From assembly GCF_900167475.1 (NCBI RefSeq), contig NZ_LT796768.1, forward strand, positions 1,054,001-1,118,000: a stretch of 64,000 nucleotides of DNA. Direction: 5' to 3'. The notes below the pieces were generated by a model. It worked only from the letters and a program-made list of their open reading frames with translations, was not told the origin of the DNA and did not search any database. The stretch comes from Aeromicrobium choanae. GTDB lineage: Bacteria > Actinomycetota > Actinomycetes > Propionibacteriales > Nocardioidaceae. The position numbers were made by a program, and so were the translations under genes. Shown piece by piece: positions 52,156-60,791 of this stretch (position 1 is the first letter of the stretch; the number at the start of each line of letters is the position of its first letter).

Positions 52156-53472
52156 TCAGACGAAGGGATTGCCGCGCTCGACCAGCAAGGAGTACAGCGT
52201 CTGCTGGATCGTCTCGCGGACCTGGTCGGTGACGTTGAACAGCAGCATCGGGTCGTCGGCCGACTCGGGTGGGTAGGCGTCGGTGCGCACCGGCTCACCG
52301 AACTCGATGATCCACTTGCTCGGCAGCGGGATCAGCCCGAGCGGGCCGAGCAGCGGGAAGAACGGCGTGATGGGGATGTACGGCAGCCCCAGCAGCCGGG
52401 CGAGCGAGGGGATGTTGCCGATCAGCGGGTAGATCTCCTCGGCACCGACGATCGACACCGGGATGATCGGCACCTGCGCGCGCATCGCGGACGAGACGAA
52501 CCCGCCGCGACCGAAGCGCTGCAGCTTGTAGCGCTCGCTGAACGGCTTGCCCACGCCCTTGAAGCCCTCGGGCCACACCGCGGCGAGCTCACCGGAGGTC
52601 AGCAGCCGCTCGGCGTCCTCGGCGCACGCGAGGGTGGCGCCCATCTTGCGCGCGATCTGGCCGACGTAGGGCAGCCGGAACACGAGATCGGCGCCGAGCG
52701 GACGGATCGGCCGGCCCGTGTGCTTGCGCACGGCGTAGCCGGTGATCAGTCCGTCGACCGGCACGGTGCCTGAGTGGTTCGCCACCAGCAGGGCGCCACC
52801 GTCGGTGGGGATGTTCTCGACACCGCGCACCTCGAGGCGGAACCAGCTCTCGGCCAGCGGCTCGACGAGGTGGGTCAGCAGGTCGAGCACCTCGGGGTCG
52901 AGGCCGAACTCGTCCACCTCGTAGCCGCCCGAGAGCCGGCGGCGCAGGTTGCCGACGATGTCGACGATCTTCACCTGCCAGTCGGTGCCCATCAGCCGGC
53001 GAGCTCCCTCGGCGAAGGCCGCGGCCACGTCCTCGGGGTCGATGTCGGCCGTGGCCTCGCGGGGCGGCTCCTGACGGGGAGCCTCGTCCTCGGGCACGGC
53101 GTGCAGGTGGCGCTCGCGCTGGGGACCCGGTGCGGTCTCCTCGGGCTCGACCGTGGGCTGCCGCGGCGGATCCGCCGGCTTCTTCGCGGCCGGCGCCTTC
53201 TTCGTCGTCTTCTTCGCCGCCTTCTTGGCGGGGCTGGTGGCGGCGCTCTTGGCGGCGGCGGAGGTGGCCGCCTCGGCCTGGGCGGCCGAGGTGGGCTTGG
53301 TGCCCGAGCCCGCCTTCTTGGCAGCGGACTTCCTGGCCGGTGTCGCCTTCTTCGCCGCGGCCTTCTTGGCGGCGGGCCCGGCGAGCGTGCGTGCGGCTCG
53401 CGAGGGCGACGTGGAGCCGTTGCCGCGACCCGCGCGTCCCGAGGTGCCGATGCCCTTGAGGTCGTCCTTCAT
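52156..53472 (-). CDS. Lysophospholipid/glycerophosphate acyltransferase with Lys/Ala-rich N-terminal tail
   Basis: The 438-aa protein has a PlsC-like acyltransferase domain in its C-terminal 260 residues. The catalytic His block is VANHSGTVPVDG (H233, D240) and the substrate block is WPEGFKGVGKPF (residues 299-310). Ahead of it, residues about 29-100 are a histone-H1-like run of AAKKA and KKA repeats, then a Pro/Glu-rich linker. The ATG at 53472 overlaps the epimerase stop as ATGA. The order epimerase then acyltransferase matches Rv0501-Rv0502 of M. tuberculosis, but the basic tail is notable. Confidence 0.82.
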   Translation of the reverse strand: MKDDLKGIGTSGRAGRGNGSTSPSRAARTLAGPAAKKAAAKKATPARKSAAKKAGSGTKPTSAAQAEAATSAAAKSAATSPAKKAAKKTTKKAPAAKKPADPPRQPTVEPEETAPGPQRERHLHAVPEDEAPRQEPPREATADIDPEDVAAAFAEGARRLMGTDWQVKIVDIVGNLRRRLSGGYEVDEFGLDPEVLDLLTHLVEPLAESWFRLEVRGVENIPTDGGALLVANHSGTVPVDGLITGYAVRKHTGRPIRPLGADLVFRLPYVGQIARKMGATLACAEDAERLLTSGELAAVWPEGFKGVGKPFSERYKLQRFGRGGFVSSAMRAQVPIIPVSIVGAEEIYPLIGNIPSLARLLGLPYIPITPFFPLLGPLGLIPLPSKWIIEFGEPVRTDAYPPESADDPMLLFNVTDQVRETIQQTLYSLLVERGNPFV

Positions 53473-54443
53473 CCCGTGATCCCCCATGAGTGCAGCAGGC
53501 CCGGGCGCGCCGTCTCGGCGTACCACTCGAAGGTCTCGCGCGTCGTGTGCCGGGGACTGTAGCCGAAGATCTCGTGCAGGGCGGTGGTGTCCAGCACCCG
53601 GCCGTACGTCAGCAGGCGGTGGACGCCCGGCGACACGTCCGAGCCCATGTAGTGCACCATCCGGCGCAGCACCGAGCCGAAGCCCAGCGGCGGCAGCGGA
53701 ATCGTGGGCTTGCCCATGATCCGGGCCGCCTGGGTGAGCATGAGGATGCCGTCGCCCGCCACGTTGAAGGTGCCCGGCCGGTCGGACAGCGCGGCCATGG
53801 CAACGACCTCGAGTGCGTCCTGGGGGTGCAGCAGCTGCAACCGGGCGTCGAAGCCCATGGGGACCGGCAGCACGGGGTTGGAGAAGTACATTCCCAGCAC
53901 GGTGGGGAAGTGCGGCGAGAGCCACTGCGCCATGCGCAGCGTGGTGACCGTGACGTCGGGGCGACGGCGCGCGAAGCCGCGCGTGTAGCCCTCGACCTCG
54001 ACGATGTCCTTGGCGAAGCCGGACTTCGTGCCGCCGCGTGCCGTGGCGGACTCGGTGAACACCGCGGGATCGCGCGGAGACGCGCCGTACACGGCAGCAC
54101 TGCTGGCGAGCACGACGCGCTGGACGGTGTCGGAACGCTGGCACGCGGCGAGCACCTGCATCGTGCCGATGACGTTGATCTCCTTGGTGGCACTGCCGCC
54201 CCCGCGCGATCGCATCGGCGCCAGGTCCATGTGGACCACGGTGTCGACGTCCTCGACGGCAAGAACCTTGGAGATGACCGGCGTGCGGATGTCCGCACGC
54301 ACGAATTTGACTGACCCGAGATCGTCGGTGGGCAAGGTCGTGTCGACTGCGACGACCCTGGCATCACCAGCTTCAGCGATGCGCCTCGCGGCGAGAGCCA
54401 CGCCCGGCGTGGCCGCGCCCGTGACGAGGACGACCCCGGTCAT
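53469..54443 (-). CDS. NAD-dependent epimerase/dehydratase family protein
   Basis: The 324-aa extended SDR protein begins with VLVTGAATPGVALAARR, a modified GxxGxxG motif. The serine block is VVLASSAAVYG. Where YxxxK is expected it reads SGFAKDIVEVE, so the catalytic Tyr position holds Ser while the Lys is kept. The same SGFAKD-like feature is recalled in mycobacterial Rv0501. It may bind NAD and a sugar nucleotide without classical catalysis. It lies 3 nt downstream of bS22 and is coupled to the acyltransferase. Confidence 0.83.
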   Translation of the reverse strand: MTGVVLVTGAATPGVALAARRIAEAGDARVVAVDTTLPTDDLGSVKFVRADIRTPVISKVLAVEDVDTVVHMDLAPMRSRGGGSATKEINVIGTMQVLAACQRSDTVQRVVLASSAAVYGASPRDPAVFTESATARGGTKSGFAKDIVEVEGYTRGFARRRPDVTVTTLRMAQWLSPHFPTVLGMYFSNPVLPVPMGFDARLQLLHPQDALEVVAMAALSDRPGTFNVAGDGILMLTQAARIMGKPTIPLPPLGFGSVLRRMVHYMGSDVSPGVHRLLTYGRVLDTTALHEIFGYSPRHTTRETFEWYAETARPGLLHSWGITG

Positions 54444-54446
54444 TGG

Positions 54447-54548
54447 TCACTTGCCCAGACGGCGGCGCTGCACGCGTGTGCGCTTCAGCATCTTGCGGTG
54501 CTTCTTCTTCGACATCCGCTTGCGGCGCTTCTTGATGACAGAACCCAC
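54447..54548 (-). CDS. Small ribosomal protein bS22 (AURKAIP1/COX24 domain)
   Basis: A 33-residue, extremely basic protein begins [19 protein letters not shown] and ends RVQRRRLGK. It matches the mycobacterial 30S protein bS22 (Rv0500B type) almost residue for residue. GTG 54548 is preceded by AGGTGA. It ends 3 nt before the epimerase gene. It is easily missed because it is so short. Confidence 0.9.
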   Translation of the reverse strand: MGSVIKKRRKRMSKKKHRKMLKRTRVQRRRLGK

Positions 54549-54647
54549 GACTCACCTCGATCTGATCTTTCACACAGGACAGACCAACCCTAGGCGATCG
54601 CACCCCGCATGCACACAGCGGTGGGCAGTGGAACGTCAGCGACCGTC

Positions 54648-54666
54648 GGTCCGCCCCCCGCGGACC
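54648..54666. terminator. Short hairpin after the HTH gene
   Basis: The 7-bp stem ggtccgc with gcggacc and loop ccccc lies 10 nt after the HTH stop on the minus strand. It may be a terminator separating the HTH gene from bS22. Confidence 0.5.
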
Positions 54667-54676
54667 TCGGGCCGGA

Positions 54677-54862
54677 TCAGCCGGCTTGGTAGAACGACTT
54701 CTGCAGCAGCTCCTCGACCGCGTGCTCAGGCACACGGAAGGAACGGCCGACACGCACGGCTTCGAGCTCGCCGGAATGCACGAGCCGGTACACCGTCATC
54801 TTCGAGACACGGATCTGGTCCGCGACCTCGGCAACGGTCATGAAGCGGGTTCCCTCAGACAT
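54677..54862 (-). CDS. Excisionase/MerR-like helix-turn-helix protein
   Basis: The 61-aa protein is one winged HTH: FMTVAEVADQIRVSKMTVYRLVHSGELEAVRVGRSFRV, then a final helix ending KSFYQAG. It belongs to the excisionase-like MerR group, with Rv0500A at the same place in mycobacteria and BldC in Streptomyces as a more distant relative. No recombinase is nearby, so it is a chromosomal regulator rather than a phage excisionase. ATG 54862 was chosen on family length; its leader folds into a long hairpin. Confidence 0.85.
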   Translation of the reverse strand: MSEGTRFMTVAEVADQIRVSKMTVYRLVHSGELEAVRVGRSFRVPEHAVEELLQKSFYQAG

Positions 54863-54863
54863 C

Positions 54864-54937
54864 TCACACCATCCTCCCAGGGGCACGCGCGCTCTCCGGC
54901 TTCCCCACCGGAGAGTGAGCGCGCGTGCTTGGTGTGA
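54864..54937. promoter_or_regulatory. Long inverted repeat in the leader of the HTH gene
   Basis: The outer arms tcacacca (54864-54871) and tggtgtga (54930-54937) enclose a GC-rich inner pair, gcacgcgcgctctccgg (54883-54899) with ccggagagtgagcgcgcgtgc (54908-54928). The ribosome site GGGAGG lies between the outer and inner arms and the ATG begins 2 nt after the outer arm, so folding would affect access to the start. Confidence 0.7.
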
Positions 54938-55072
54938 AGCGTAGTGGCAGAAGGGTCACCTGGGAACGAAAAATTTGAAACTCATGGCCGTCTGGCGTAC
55001 CGTCCGCGCTCGACCCGCTCCATGTGTACCGCGACCGTACCCCTAAACCGGCAGTTACGCCGGGGGTTTCGG
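54938..55072. other. Non-coding gap between the HDAC-like and HTH genes
   Basis: No gene is visible. The stretch has an unusually AT-rich patch (gaaaaatttgaaact, near 54966-54980) that could mark the HTH promoter on the minus strand, but I cannot place -35 and -10 boxes with confidence. Confidence 0.5.
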
Positions 55073-56257
55073 TCAGTACGAGGGGTCGAGGCCGATCAGC
55101 GGAAAAGTCTCGGTGCGGGTCGCCTGGATCGATCGGTCGAGCCACGAGGCGGGGTCGTACCCGTCCTCCCAGCGCCGGTAGAGCGCTCGCCGGCCGTCGG
55201 TCATCCGCGTGGGCGCGGGCTGACCGCGCAGCTCCTCCACGGCCCGCCGCCACGCCTCGGGCGTCTCGGTCTCGGGGGGAAGCGGGTGCCCGCTGACGAT
55301 CGACAGCAGGTGGCCCCACGCGCGCGGCACGACGTCGACCACGGCGTAGCCGCCCCCGCCCGTGGCGAGCCACCTGCCCGCGGTGACCTCCTCGGCCAGG
55401 TCGCGGACCGCGAGGTAGGACGCGCGCTGGCCGTCGACGCTCAGCATCAGGTTGGTCAGCGGGTCGTCCATGTGAGAGTCGCAGCCGTGCTGGCTGACGA
55501 TCACCTCGGGCGCGAACTCGCGGACGATCGGCGGGACCACGGCATGGAAGGCGCGGAGCCAGCCGGCGTCGGAGGTACCGGGCGGCAGCGGGACGTTGAC
55601 CGCCGAGCCCTCGGCGCCCTCGGCCCCAACCTCGGTGGAGTAGCCCGTGCCGGGGAACAGGGTCTGCGGCGACTCGTGCAACGAGATCGTGAGCACCCGC
55701 GGGTCGTGGTAGAAGATCGCCTGCACCCCGTCGCCGTGGTGGGCGTCGACGTCGATGTAGACGATCTTCTGCGCGCCGTGGTCCAGCATCCACTGGATGC
55801 CCATCGCGACGTCGTTGTAGACGCAGAAGCCGCTCGCGCGGCCGGGCATCGCGTGGTGCAGGCCGCCGCTCACGTTGATCGCCCGCTTGCGCTCGCCCGT
55901 CCAGACCAGGCGCGCGGCCTCCAGGCTCGCTCCGGCGATGAGGGCGCTGGCGTCGTGCATCCCGCGGAAGACCGGGTTGTCCTCGGTGCCGAGCCCGTGG
56001 GCGGCGTCGGTGTGCGTCGGGTGCTTGCTCAGGTTGACCACGCGCTCGACGTAGTCGGGCGTGTGGACGCTGAGCAGCTCGCGCTCGGTGGCGGGCCGGG
56101 CGCCCACGACGTCGAGGTCCTCCAGGACCCCCAGCTCCTCGGCGAGCGCCATGGTCAGCTTGACCCGGATCGGCGCCATCGGGTGCGAGGGCCCGAAGTC
56201 GTAGTCGGTGAGGTGCTCGTCGAACACCACCGCGGCGCGATCGTCCATGCCCGTCAC
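55073..56257 (-). CDS. Histone-deacetylase-family protein (AcuC-like acetoin utilization)
   Basis: The 394-aa protein has the arginase/deacetylase fold with all zinc-site blocks: the His pair in GGLHHAMPGRASGFC (H134, H135), the ligands D171 and H173 in IDVDAHHGDGV, D260 in SQHGCDSHMDDP, and the glycine loop ATGGGGYAV. It may deacetylate acetyl-CoA synthetase or polyamines; the substrate is open. GTG 56257 overlaps the proC stop as GTGA; ATG 56248 is a possible alternative. Confidence 0.88.
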   Translation of the reverse strand: MTGMDDRAAVVFDEHLTDYDFGPSHPMAPIRVKLTMALAEELGVLEDLDVVGARPATERELLSVHTPDYVERVVNLSKHPTHTDAAHGLGTEDNPVFRGMHDASALIAGASLEAARLVWTGERKRAINVSGGLHHAMPGRASGFCVYNDVAMGIQWMLDHGAQKIVYIDVDAHHGDGVQAIFYHDPRVLTISLHESPQTLFPGTGYSTEVGAEGAEGSAVNVPLPPGTSDAGWLRAFHAVVPPIVREFAPEVIVSQHGCDSHMDDPLTNLMLSVDGQRASYLAVRDLAEEVTAGRWLATGGGGYAVVDVVPRAWGHLLSIVSGHPLPPETETPEAWRRAVEELRGQPAPTRMTDGRRALYRRWEDGYDPASWLDRSIQATRTETFPLIGLDPSY

Positions 56258-57036
56258 CCTAGTTCCGCCGAACGGGCGATCGCGGCGAGAACGCCGGCCC
56301 GGATCCCCTCGCCCACCCCGTGCTGGTCGAAGGTGGTGATCGCGGCGTGCGTGGTGCCGTTCGGCGAGGTCACCCGGCGGCGCAACTCCTCGGGCGACTC
56401 GTCCGAGCCGGCCAGCAGCTCGGCCGCGCCGACGAGCGTCTGCACGGTCAGCGTGCGGGCGTCCTGGGGGTCGAGTCCGCCCTCGACCCCGGCGGCGATC
56501 ATGTGCTCGGCGAGGTGGAACAGGTAGGCCGGTCCCGATCCGGAGACCGCGGTGACCGCGTCCTGGTGGGACTCGTCGACCACGACGACCTCGCCGCCGG
56601 CGCCGAGCAGGTCGACCACGGCCTCGAGCCGATCCGCGGGCACCCGGCTCCCTGGCGAGACGCCGAACATCCCGCGCCCGATGACGGCCGGCGTGTTCGG
56701 CATCGCGCGGACGACGCCGACGGTTTCGGGCAGCGCGGCCTCGATCGTGGCGTTGCGCACGCCGGCCGCCAGCGAGACCACGGTGGCACCGGCGTCGACC
56801 GAGGCGGCGAGCTGCGGCAGCACCGTTGCGACGTCCTGGGGCTTCACGACGAGCAGGATCACGTCGGCACCGGCGACCGCGGCGACGTCCTCGGCGCTGG
56901 CATGCCCCTGGCCCTCCAGCTCGGCCCGGCGCTCGGCACTGCGCTCGATCACGACGATGTCGTCGTGGCCCGCGCGGGCCATCGCCTCGGCCAGCGTGCC
57001 ACCCATGACCCCGCCACCGACGACCGCGATCCTCAT
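56254..57036 (-). CDS. proC: Pyrroline-5-carboxylate reductase
   Basis: This enzyme (260 aa) makes proline from pyrroline-5-carboxylate with NAD(P)H. It shows the Rossmann start IAVVGGGVMGGTLAEA, VKPQDV, SLAAGV, RAMPNTPAVIGRG and the C-terminal signature AVSGSGPAYLFHLAEHM with TSPNGTTHAAI. TACCCT lies 7 nt before the ATG, so the message may be leaderless. It is coupled to the HDAC-like gene. Confidence 0.95.
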   Translation of the reverse strand: MRIAVVGGGVMGGTLAEAMARAGHDDIVVIERSAERRAELEGQGHASAEDVAAVAGADVILLVVKPQDVATVLPQLAASVDAGATVVSLAAGVRNATIEAALPETVGVVRAMPNTPAVIGRGMFGVSPGSRVPADRLEAVVDLLGAGGEVVVVDESHQDAVTAVSGSGPAYLFHLAEHMIAAGVEGGLDPQDARTLTVQTLVGAAELLAGSDESPEELRRRVTSPNGTTHAAITTFDQHGVGEGIRAGVLAAIARSAELG

Positions 57037-57043
57037 GGGATCG

Positions 57044-57049
57044 AGGGTA
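57044..57049 (-). promoter_or_regulatory. Candidate leaderless -10 element for proC
   Basis: TACCCT (minus strand) is followed by 7 nt and the ATG at 57036. Confidence 0.45.
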
Positions 57050-57105
57050 GTTCCCCCCGGGCCGGCGCCGGTCCCGACCCTGCTCTCAGGCGTGACCCGC
57101 GTCTC

Positions 57106-57663
57106 TCACGCGTCGATCCCCAGGACCGCGAGCGCCTCCTCGACGGACCGGACGATCGTGAACAGCTCCTCGTCACGCGGACCGATGAAGCCCTCGGCCG
57201 CGCCGTGCGAGACGATCTCGCGCAGTGGCCCGTAGTAGCCCTCGGTGTCGACCACGACGATCGGCTTGTCGTGGAAGCCCAGCTGGCGCCACGTCAGGAT
57301 CTCGAAGAACTCCTCGTACGTGCCGAGCCCACCCGGCAGGACGACGAACGCGTCCGACAGCTGGTGCATCAGCGCCTTCCGCTCGTGCATCGTCTCCACG
57401 ACGTGCATGTCGGGATCGCCGCGATGGCCGCCCTCGCGCTCGAGCAGCGACTGGGGGATGACGCCGACGACGCGGCCGCCGCCCTCGCGCGCGGCACGCG
57501 ATGCCGCGCCCATGATGCCGATCCCGCCGCCGCCGAACACCAGGTCGACGCCGGCGCCGGCCAGCGCGGCACCGAGCTGCTCGGCCGCGGCGAGGTACTC
57601 GGGACGGGCTCCGTCGCGCGCTCCGCAGAACACGCAGACGGCGCCGATGGTGGTCTCACTCAT
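57106..57663 (-). CDS. LOG-family protein (nucleoside monophosphate phosphoribohydrolase-like)
   Basis: The 185-aa protein has the Rossmann-like fold and both LOG motifs, DLVFGGGGIGIMGAASRAA and VVLPGGLGTYEEFFE. It also has TMHERKALMHQLSDAFV. Members hydrolyse cytokinin ribotides or other nucleotide 5'-monophosphates. I start it at ATG 57663 (MSETTIGAVCVFCGA). It shares a 90-nt divergent region with the BASS gene. Confidence 0.88.
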   Translation of the reverse strand: MSETTIGAVCVFCGARDGARPEYLAAAEQLGAALAGAGVDLVFGGGGIGIMGAASRAAREGGGRVVGVIPQSLLEREGGHRGDPDMHVVETMHERKALMHQLSDAFVVLPGGLGTYEEFFEILTWRQLGFHDKPIVVVDTEGYYGPLREIVSHGAAEGFIGPRDEELFTIVRSVEEALAVLGIDA

Positions 57664-57741
57664 GGAAGTCACGGTGCCAGTGTGGGACGAACCGCACGTG
57701 ACCGGGCGGCAACCGGCGGGCGACGGCGTGCCGACCGGGCC

Positions 57742-57747
57742 TATCGT
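57742..57747 (+). promoter_or_regulatory. Candidate leaderless -10 element for the BASS transporter
   Basis: TATCGT is followed by 6 nt (ggcccg) and the GTG at 57754. Confidence 0.5.
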
Positions 57748-57753
57748 GGCCCG

Positions 57754-58704
57754 GTGCGCATCGATCCCTTCGTGCTGATGATCCTGGGCCTGGCCGGCCT
57801 CGGGATCGTCCTGCCCGCGCAGGGCGTCGTGCTCGACGTGGTGTCGGTGCTGGTGCAGGTGGGCATCGTCGCGCTGTTCTTCCTCTACGGGGCGCGCCTG
57901 TCGACCGCCGAGGTGGTGCACGGCCTGACCGCGTGGCGGGTGCACGCCGTGATCGTGGCGGTGACGTTCGTGGTCTTCCCCCTGATGGGACTGGCCCTGT
58001 CCCCGCTGGCGCCCTCGGTGATCTCGCAGCAGCTGCTCGCCGCGCTCGTGTTCGTGTGCCTCGTCCCCTCCACGGTGCAGTCGTCCGTCGCGTTCACGTC
58101 GATCGCCGGCGGCGACCGCGCGATCGCCGTGGTCGCGGCATCGACGTCGAGCCTGCTCGGCGTCTTCCTCACGCCCCTGCTGGTCGCGCTCGTGCTCGGG
58201 GGCGACGTCACGGTGGACGCGGAGTCCGTCCTGCGGATCGTCGGCCTGCTGCTCGTGCCCTTCCTCGCGGGGCAGGTCGCGCGCCGGTGGCTGCGGCCGT
58301 GGCTGATGCGCCACGAGATGGGGTTGCGCCGCTTCGACCGCTCGACCGTGCTGCTCGTGGTCTACGCCGGCTTCAGCCGGGGAACGAACGCCGACGTGTG
58401 GAGCGTGCTCGACTGGGGCGACGGCGCCGTCGTGGGCGCGGTGTGCGTCGGCCTGTTGGCCGTCTCGTCGGTGCTGTGCTGGGTGGCCGGGCGACGCTTC
58501 GGGCGGGGCGCCCGGATCGCGATCTACTTCTGCGGGACGAACAAGTCGCTCGCGGCGGGCCTGCCGATGGCCAGCGTGCTGTTCTCCGCGACCACGTTCC
58601 CGCTGATGATCCTGCCGCTCATGGTCTATCACCAGCTCCAGCTGATCGTCGGCTCGCTCATCGCCACCAGACTGTCGGGGCACGGTCGTAGCGTGAATCC
58701 ATGA
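57754..58704 (+). CDS. Bile-acid:sodium symporter (BASS) family transporter
   Basis: The 316-aa protein is almost wholly hydrophobic, with about nine or ten helices. Two unwound-helix motifs typical of the fold are visible: FVCLVPSTVQSSVAFTSIAGGD and IYFCGTNKSLAAGLPMASVLF. The P7-like subfamily imports organic anions with sodium; the substrate is unknown. GTG 57754 is set by the promoter hexamer; the long open frame upstream is a shadow of proC and the LOG gene. The stop overlaps the VOC start as ATGA. Confidence 0.85.
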   Translation: MRIDPFVLMILGLAGLGIVLPAQGVVLDVVSVLVQVGIVALFFLYGARLSTAEVVHGLTAWRVHAVIVAVTFVVFPLMGLALSPLAPSVISQQLLAALVFVCLVPSTVQSSVAFTSIAGGDRAIAVVAASTSSLLGVFLTPLLVALVLGGDVTVDAESVLRIVGLLLVPFLAGQVARRWLRPWLMRHEMGLRRFDRSTVLLVVYAGFSRGTNADVWSVLDWGDGAVVGAVCVGLLAVSSVLCWVAGRRFGRGARIAIYFCGTNKSLAAGLPMASVLFSATTFPLMILPLMVYHQLQLIVGSLIATRLSGHGRSVNP

Positions 58705-59048
58705 CTGTCACTCCAGCGATGATCACGTGCGACACGACCGACGCCACGGCGTTGGCCACCTGGTGGGCCGAGCAGACCGGCGGCACCATCACCGAGGAGA
58801 ACGACGGCTGGTACGTCATCGTCTCCGTTCCCGACAGCCCCACGCTGGCCTTCCAGAAGGTGGAGGACCCCACGCCGGGCAAGAACCGCCTGCACCTCGA
58901 CGTGCTCACCGACGACCTCGACGCCGAGGTCGCCCGGCTGCGCGAGGCGGGCGCCGGGCTGGTCGCCGAGCGCGGCGACGAGAACTTCCGGTGGGTCACG
59001 CTCACCGATCCGGCCGGCAACGAGTTCTGCGTCGCCCAGCGGTCCTGA
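58701..59048 (+). CDS. VOC (glyoxalase-like) superfamily protein
   Basis: The 115-aa protein has one VOC unit with the beta-alpha-beta pattern. Blocks seen are DTTDATALATWWAEQTGG, LAFQKVEDPTPGKNRLHLDV and WVTLTDPAGNEFCV. Metal ligands would be in the HLDV and EFC segments. It is coupled to the BASS gene by ATGA. No function can be assigned beyond the fold. Confidence 0.82.
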   Translation: MTVTPAMITCDTTDATALATWWAEQTGGTITEENDGWYVIVSVPDSPTLAFQKVEDPTPGKNRLHLDVLTDDLDAEVARLREAGAGLVAERGDENFRWVTLTDPAGNEFCVAQRS

Positions 59049-59054
59049 TCCGGC

Positions 59055-59849
59055 TCAGACGGGCGTCGGCGCCAGGTGCAGCCGCGCGTAGGCCAGCGCC
59101 TCCAGCAGGTCGGCGTCGCGGTCGGCGGCCTTGCGGGTGTTGACCTCCACCACGACGTGACCGGTGAAGCCCCGGTCCGCGAGGTGGCCCAGCAGCTTGT
59201 CGCACCCCTGCGTGCCCCGGCCGGGGATGAGGTGCTCGTCCTTCATCGACCCCGACCCGTCGGCGAGGTGGATGTGCGTCAGGCGCTCGCCCAGGTCGTC
59301 GATGAGCCGCATCGAGTCGATCCGCGAGGTGGCGCTGTGCGAGAAGTCGACCGTGACGTTCTCGTACTCGAAGGGCACCGGGTCCCACCCCGGCGCGTAG
59401 GCCTGGAACTCGCGCTTGCCCGAGCGCCACGGATACATGTTCTCCACGGCGAAGGCCACGTCGTACTCGTCCTCGAGCCGGGCGATCCCGTCGACGAACC
59501 CGCGCGCGTACTCGCGCTGCCAGCGGAACGGCGGGTGCACCACCACGGTGTCGGCGCCGACGTCGAGCGCCATCTCGGCGCTGCGGTGCAGCTTGCCCCA
59601 CGGGTCGGTGCCCCACACGCGCTGGGTCACCAGCAGGCAGGGCGCGTGGATCGAGACCACGGGGATGGCGTGCGACGACGCCAGGGCCTTGATGGCGGTG
59701 GTGTCGGCGCTGACGTCGTCGAGGCCCACCATCACCTCGACCCCGTCGTAGCCCAGCCGCGCCGCGGTCGCGAAGCCGGCTGCCGTGCCCTCGGGGTAGA
59801 CCGACGACGTGGACAGCGAGACCATCGGCTGGCTCGAGCGCATGCTCAC
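59055..59849 (-). CDS. Sugar phosphate isomerase/epimerase (AP endonuclease 2-like TIM barrel)
   Basis: The 264-aa protein has the xylose-isomerase-like TIM barrel. It shows [70 protein letters not shown] and GHVVVEVNT; the His, Glu and Asp residues in these blocks form the metal site. It corresponds in position to Rv0498 of M. tuberculosis. The GTG start has TAGGCT 7 nt upstream, with GGGAGG between. The substrate is unknown. Confidence 0.84.
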   Translation of the reverse strand: MSMRSSQPMVSLSTSSVYPEGTAAGFATAARLGYDGVEVMVGLDDVSADTTAIKALASSHAIPVVSIHAPCLLVTQRVWGTDPWGKLHRSAEMALDVGADTVVVHPPFRWQREYARGFVDGIARLEDEYDVAFAVENMYPWRSGKREFQAYAPGWDPVPFEYENVTVDFSHSATSRIDSMRLIDDLGERLTHIHLADGSGSMKDEHLIPGRGTQGCDKLLGHLADRGFTGHVVVEVNTRKAADRDADLLEALAYARLHLAPTPV

Positions 59850-59856
59850 GCCTCCC

Positions 59857-59862
59857 AGCCTA
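59857..59862 (-). promoter_or_regulatory. Candidate -10 element for the sugar isomerase gene
   Basis: TAGGCT (minus strand) is followed by 7 nt and the GTG at 59849. The spacer itself reads gggaggc, so it may also act as a ribosome site. Confidence 0.4.
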
Positions 59863-59874
59863 GAGCGGTCCTGG

Positions 59875-60786
59875 TCACAAGTGGTCCAAGTACTCGATCA
59901 GCACACCCTCGCGCAGCGCCCACGGACAGATGAGCAGCTCCTCGAGGCCGAAGAGCTCCATGGTCGCCTCCGCCACCACCGCGCCCGCTCGCATCTGGTG
60001 CGCACGCAGGGCGGAGACGCCCGGCATCGCGGCGATCTGCTCGTCGGACGCGACCCGCAGCTCCTGGGCCAGGTCGACGAGGTCACGGTGCCGGAGCGTG
60101 CGGCGCACGTAGGGTCCCTCGCCCGACGGCGCCGCCCCGCACATCCTCGCCAGCGAGCGGAAGGTCTTGCTGGTCGCGACGGCGCGATCGAACGGCCCGC
60201 CACGCAGCAGTGGGCCCGCGACGGCACCGATCTCGCGCCGCACCTCGCGACGCATGGCGTCGTGGTCGAGGCCCTGGTCGAGCCACTCCCGGGTCAGCCG
60301 GCCGGCGCCGAGCGGCAGCGACGTCGCGGTGTCGGGCGTCTCGTCCGACCCGACCGCCAGCTCGAGCGAGCCGCCGCCGATGTCGAACACGCCCAACCGG
60401 CCGGACGACCAGCCGAACCAGCGACGCACCGCGAGGAACGTCAGCCGCGCCTCGTCGTCGCCGGGAAGGATCTGCAGCTGCGTGCCGCTGGCCTCGGCGA
60501 CGCGGGCGATCACCTCGTCGGCGTTGCCCGCCTCGCGCACCGCGGAGGTGGCGAACGCCAGCACGCGCTCGGCGCCCTTGTCCTCGGCCTGGGAGCCCGC
60601 CTCGACCACGTACTTGGCGAGCCGGTCGATGCCCTCGCCGGTGAGGTGGCCCTCGGCGTCGAGGTTCTCCGCGAGCCGCAGCGGCTCGCTGAAGGAGTGG
60701 GCCGGCACCGGGGGTCCGCCGCGAAACGCGTCGACGATGAGCAGGTGCCCCGTGTTGGAGCCGATGTCGAGGACGCCGATGCGCAT
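59875..60786 (-). CDS. Ppx/GppA phosphatase family protein (exopolyphosphatase)
   Basis: The 303-aa protein belongs to the ASKHA superfamily. It has phosphate 1 loop [18 protein letters not shown], the block [18 protein letters not shown] and phosphate 2 loop [15 protein letters not shown]. It lacks the C-terminal HD domain of long E. coli Ppx. It equals Rv0496 (Ppx1) in context. It probably degrades polyphosphate or pppGpp. ATG 60786 lies 5 nt after the upstream gene; CAGACT sits 7 nt before it. Confidence 0.9.
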   Translation of the reverse strand: MRIGVLDIGSNTGHLLIVDAFRGGPPVPAHSFSEPLRLAENLDAEGHLTGEGIDRLAKYVVEAGSQAEDKGAERVLAFATSAVREAGNADEVIARVAEASGTQLQILPGDDEARLTFLAVRRWFGWSSGRLGVFDIGGGSLELAVGSDETPDTATSLPLGAGRLTREWLDQGLDHDAMRREVRREIGAVAGPLLRGGPFDRAVATSKTFRSLARMCGAAPSGEGPYVRRTLRHRDLVDLAQELRVASDEQIAAMPGVSALRAHQMRAGAVVAEATMELFGLEELLICPWALREGVLIEYLDHL

Positions 60787-60791
60787 GGGTC

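Noticed and set aside
54677..54862. Excisionase-like gene as a sign of a prophage or integrative element
   Set aside because: No integrase, attachment repeat or phage gene lies nearby, and the gene is in a conserved place beside bS22 and proC. It is better read as a chromosomal regulator.
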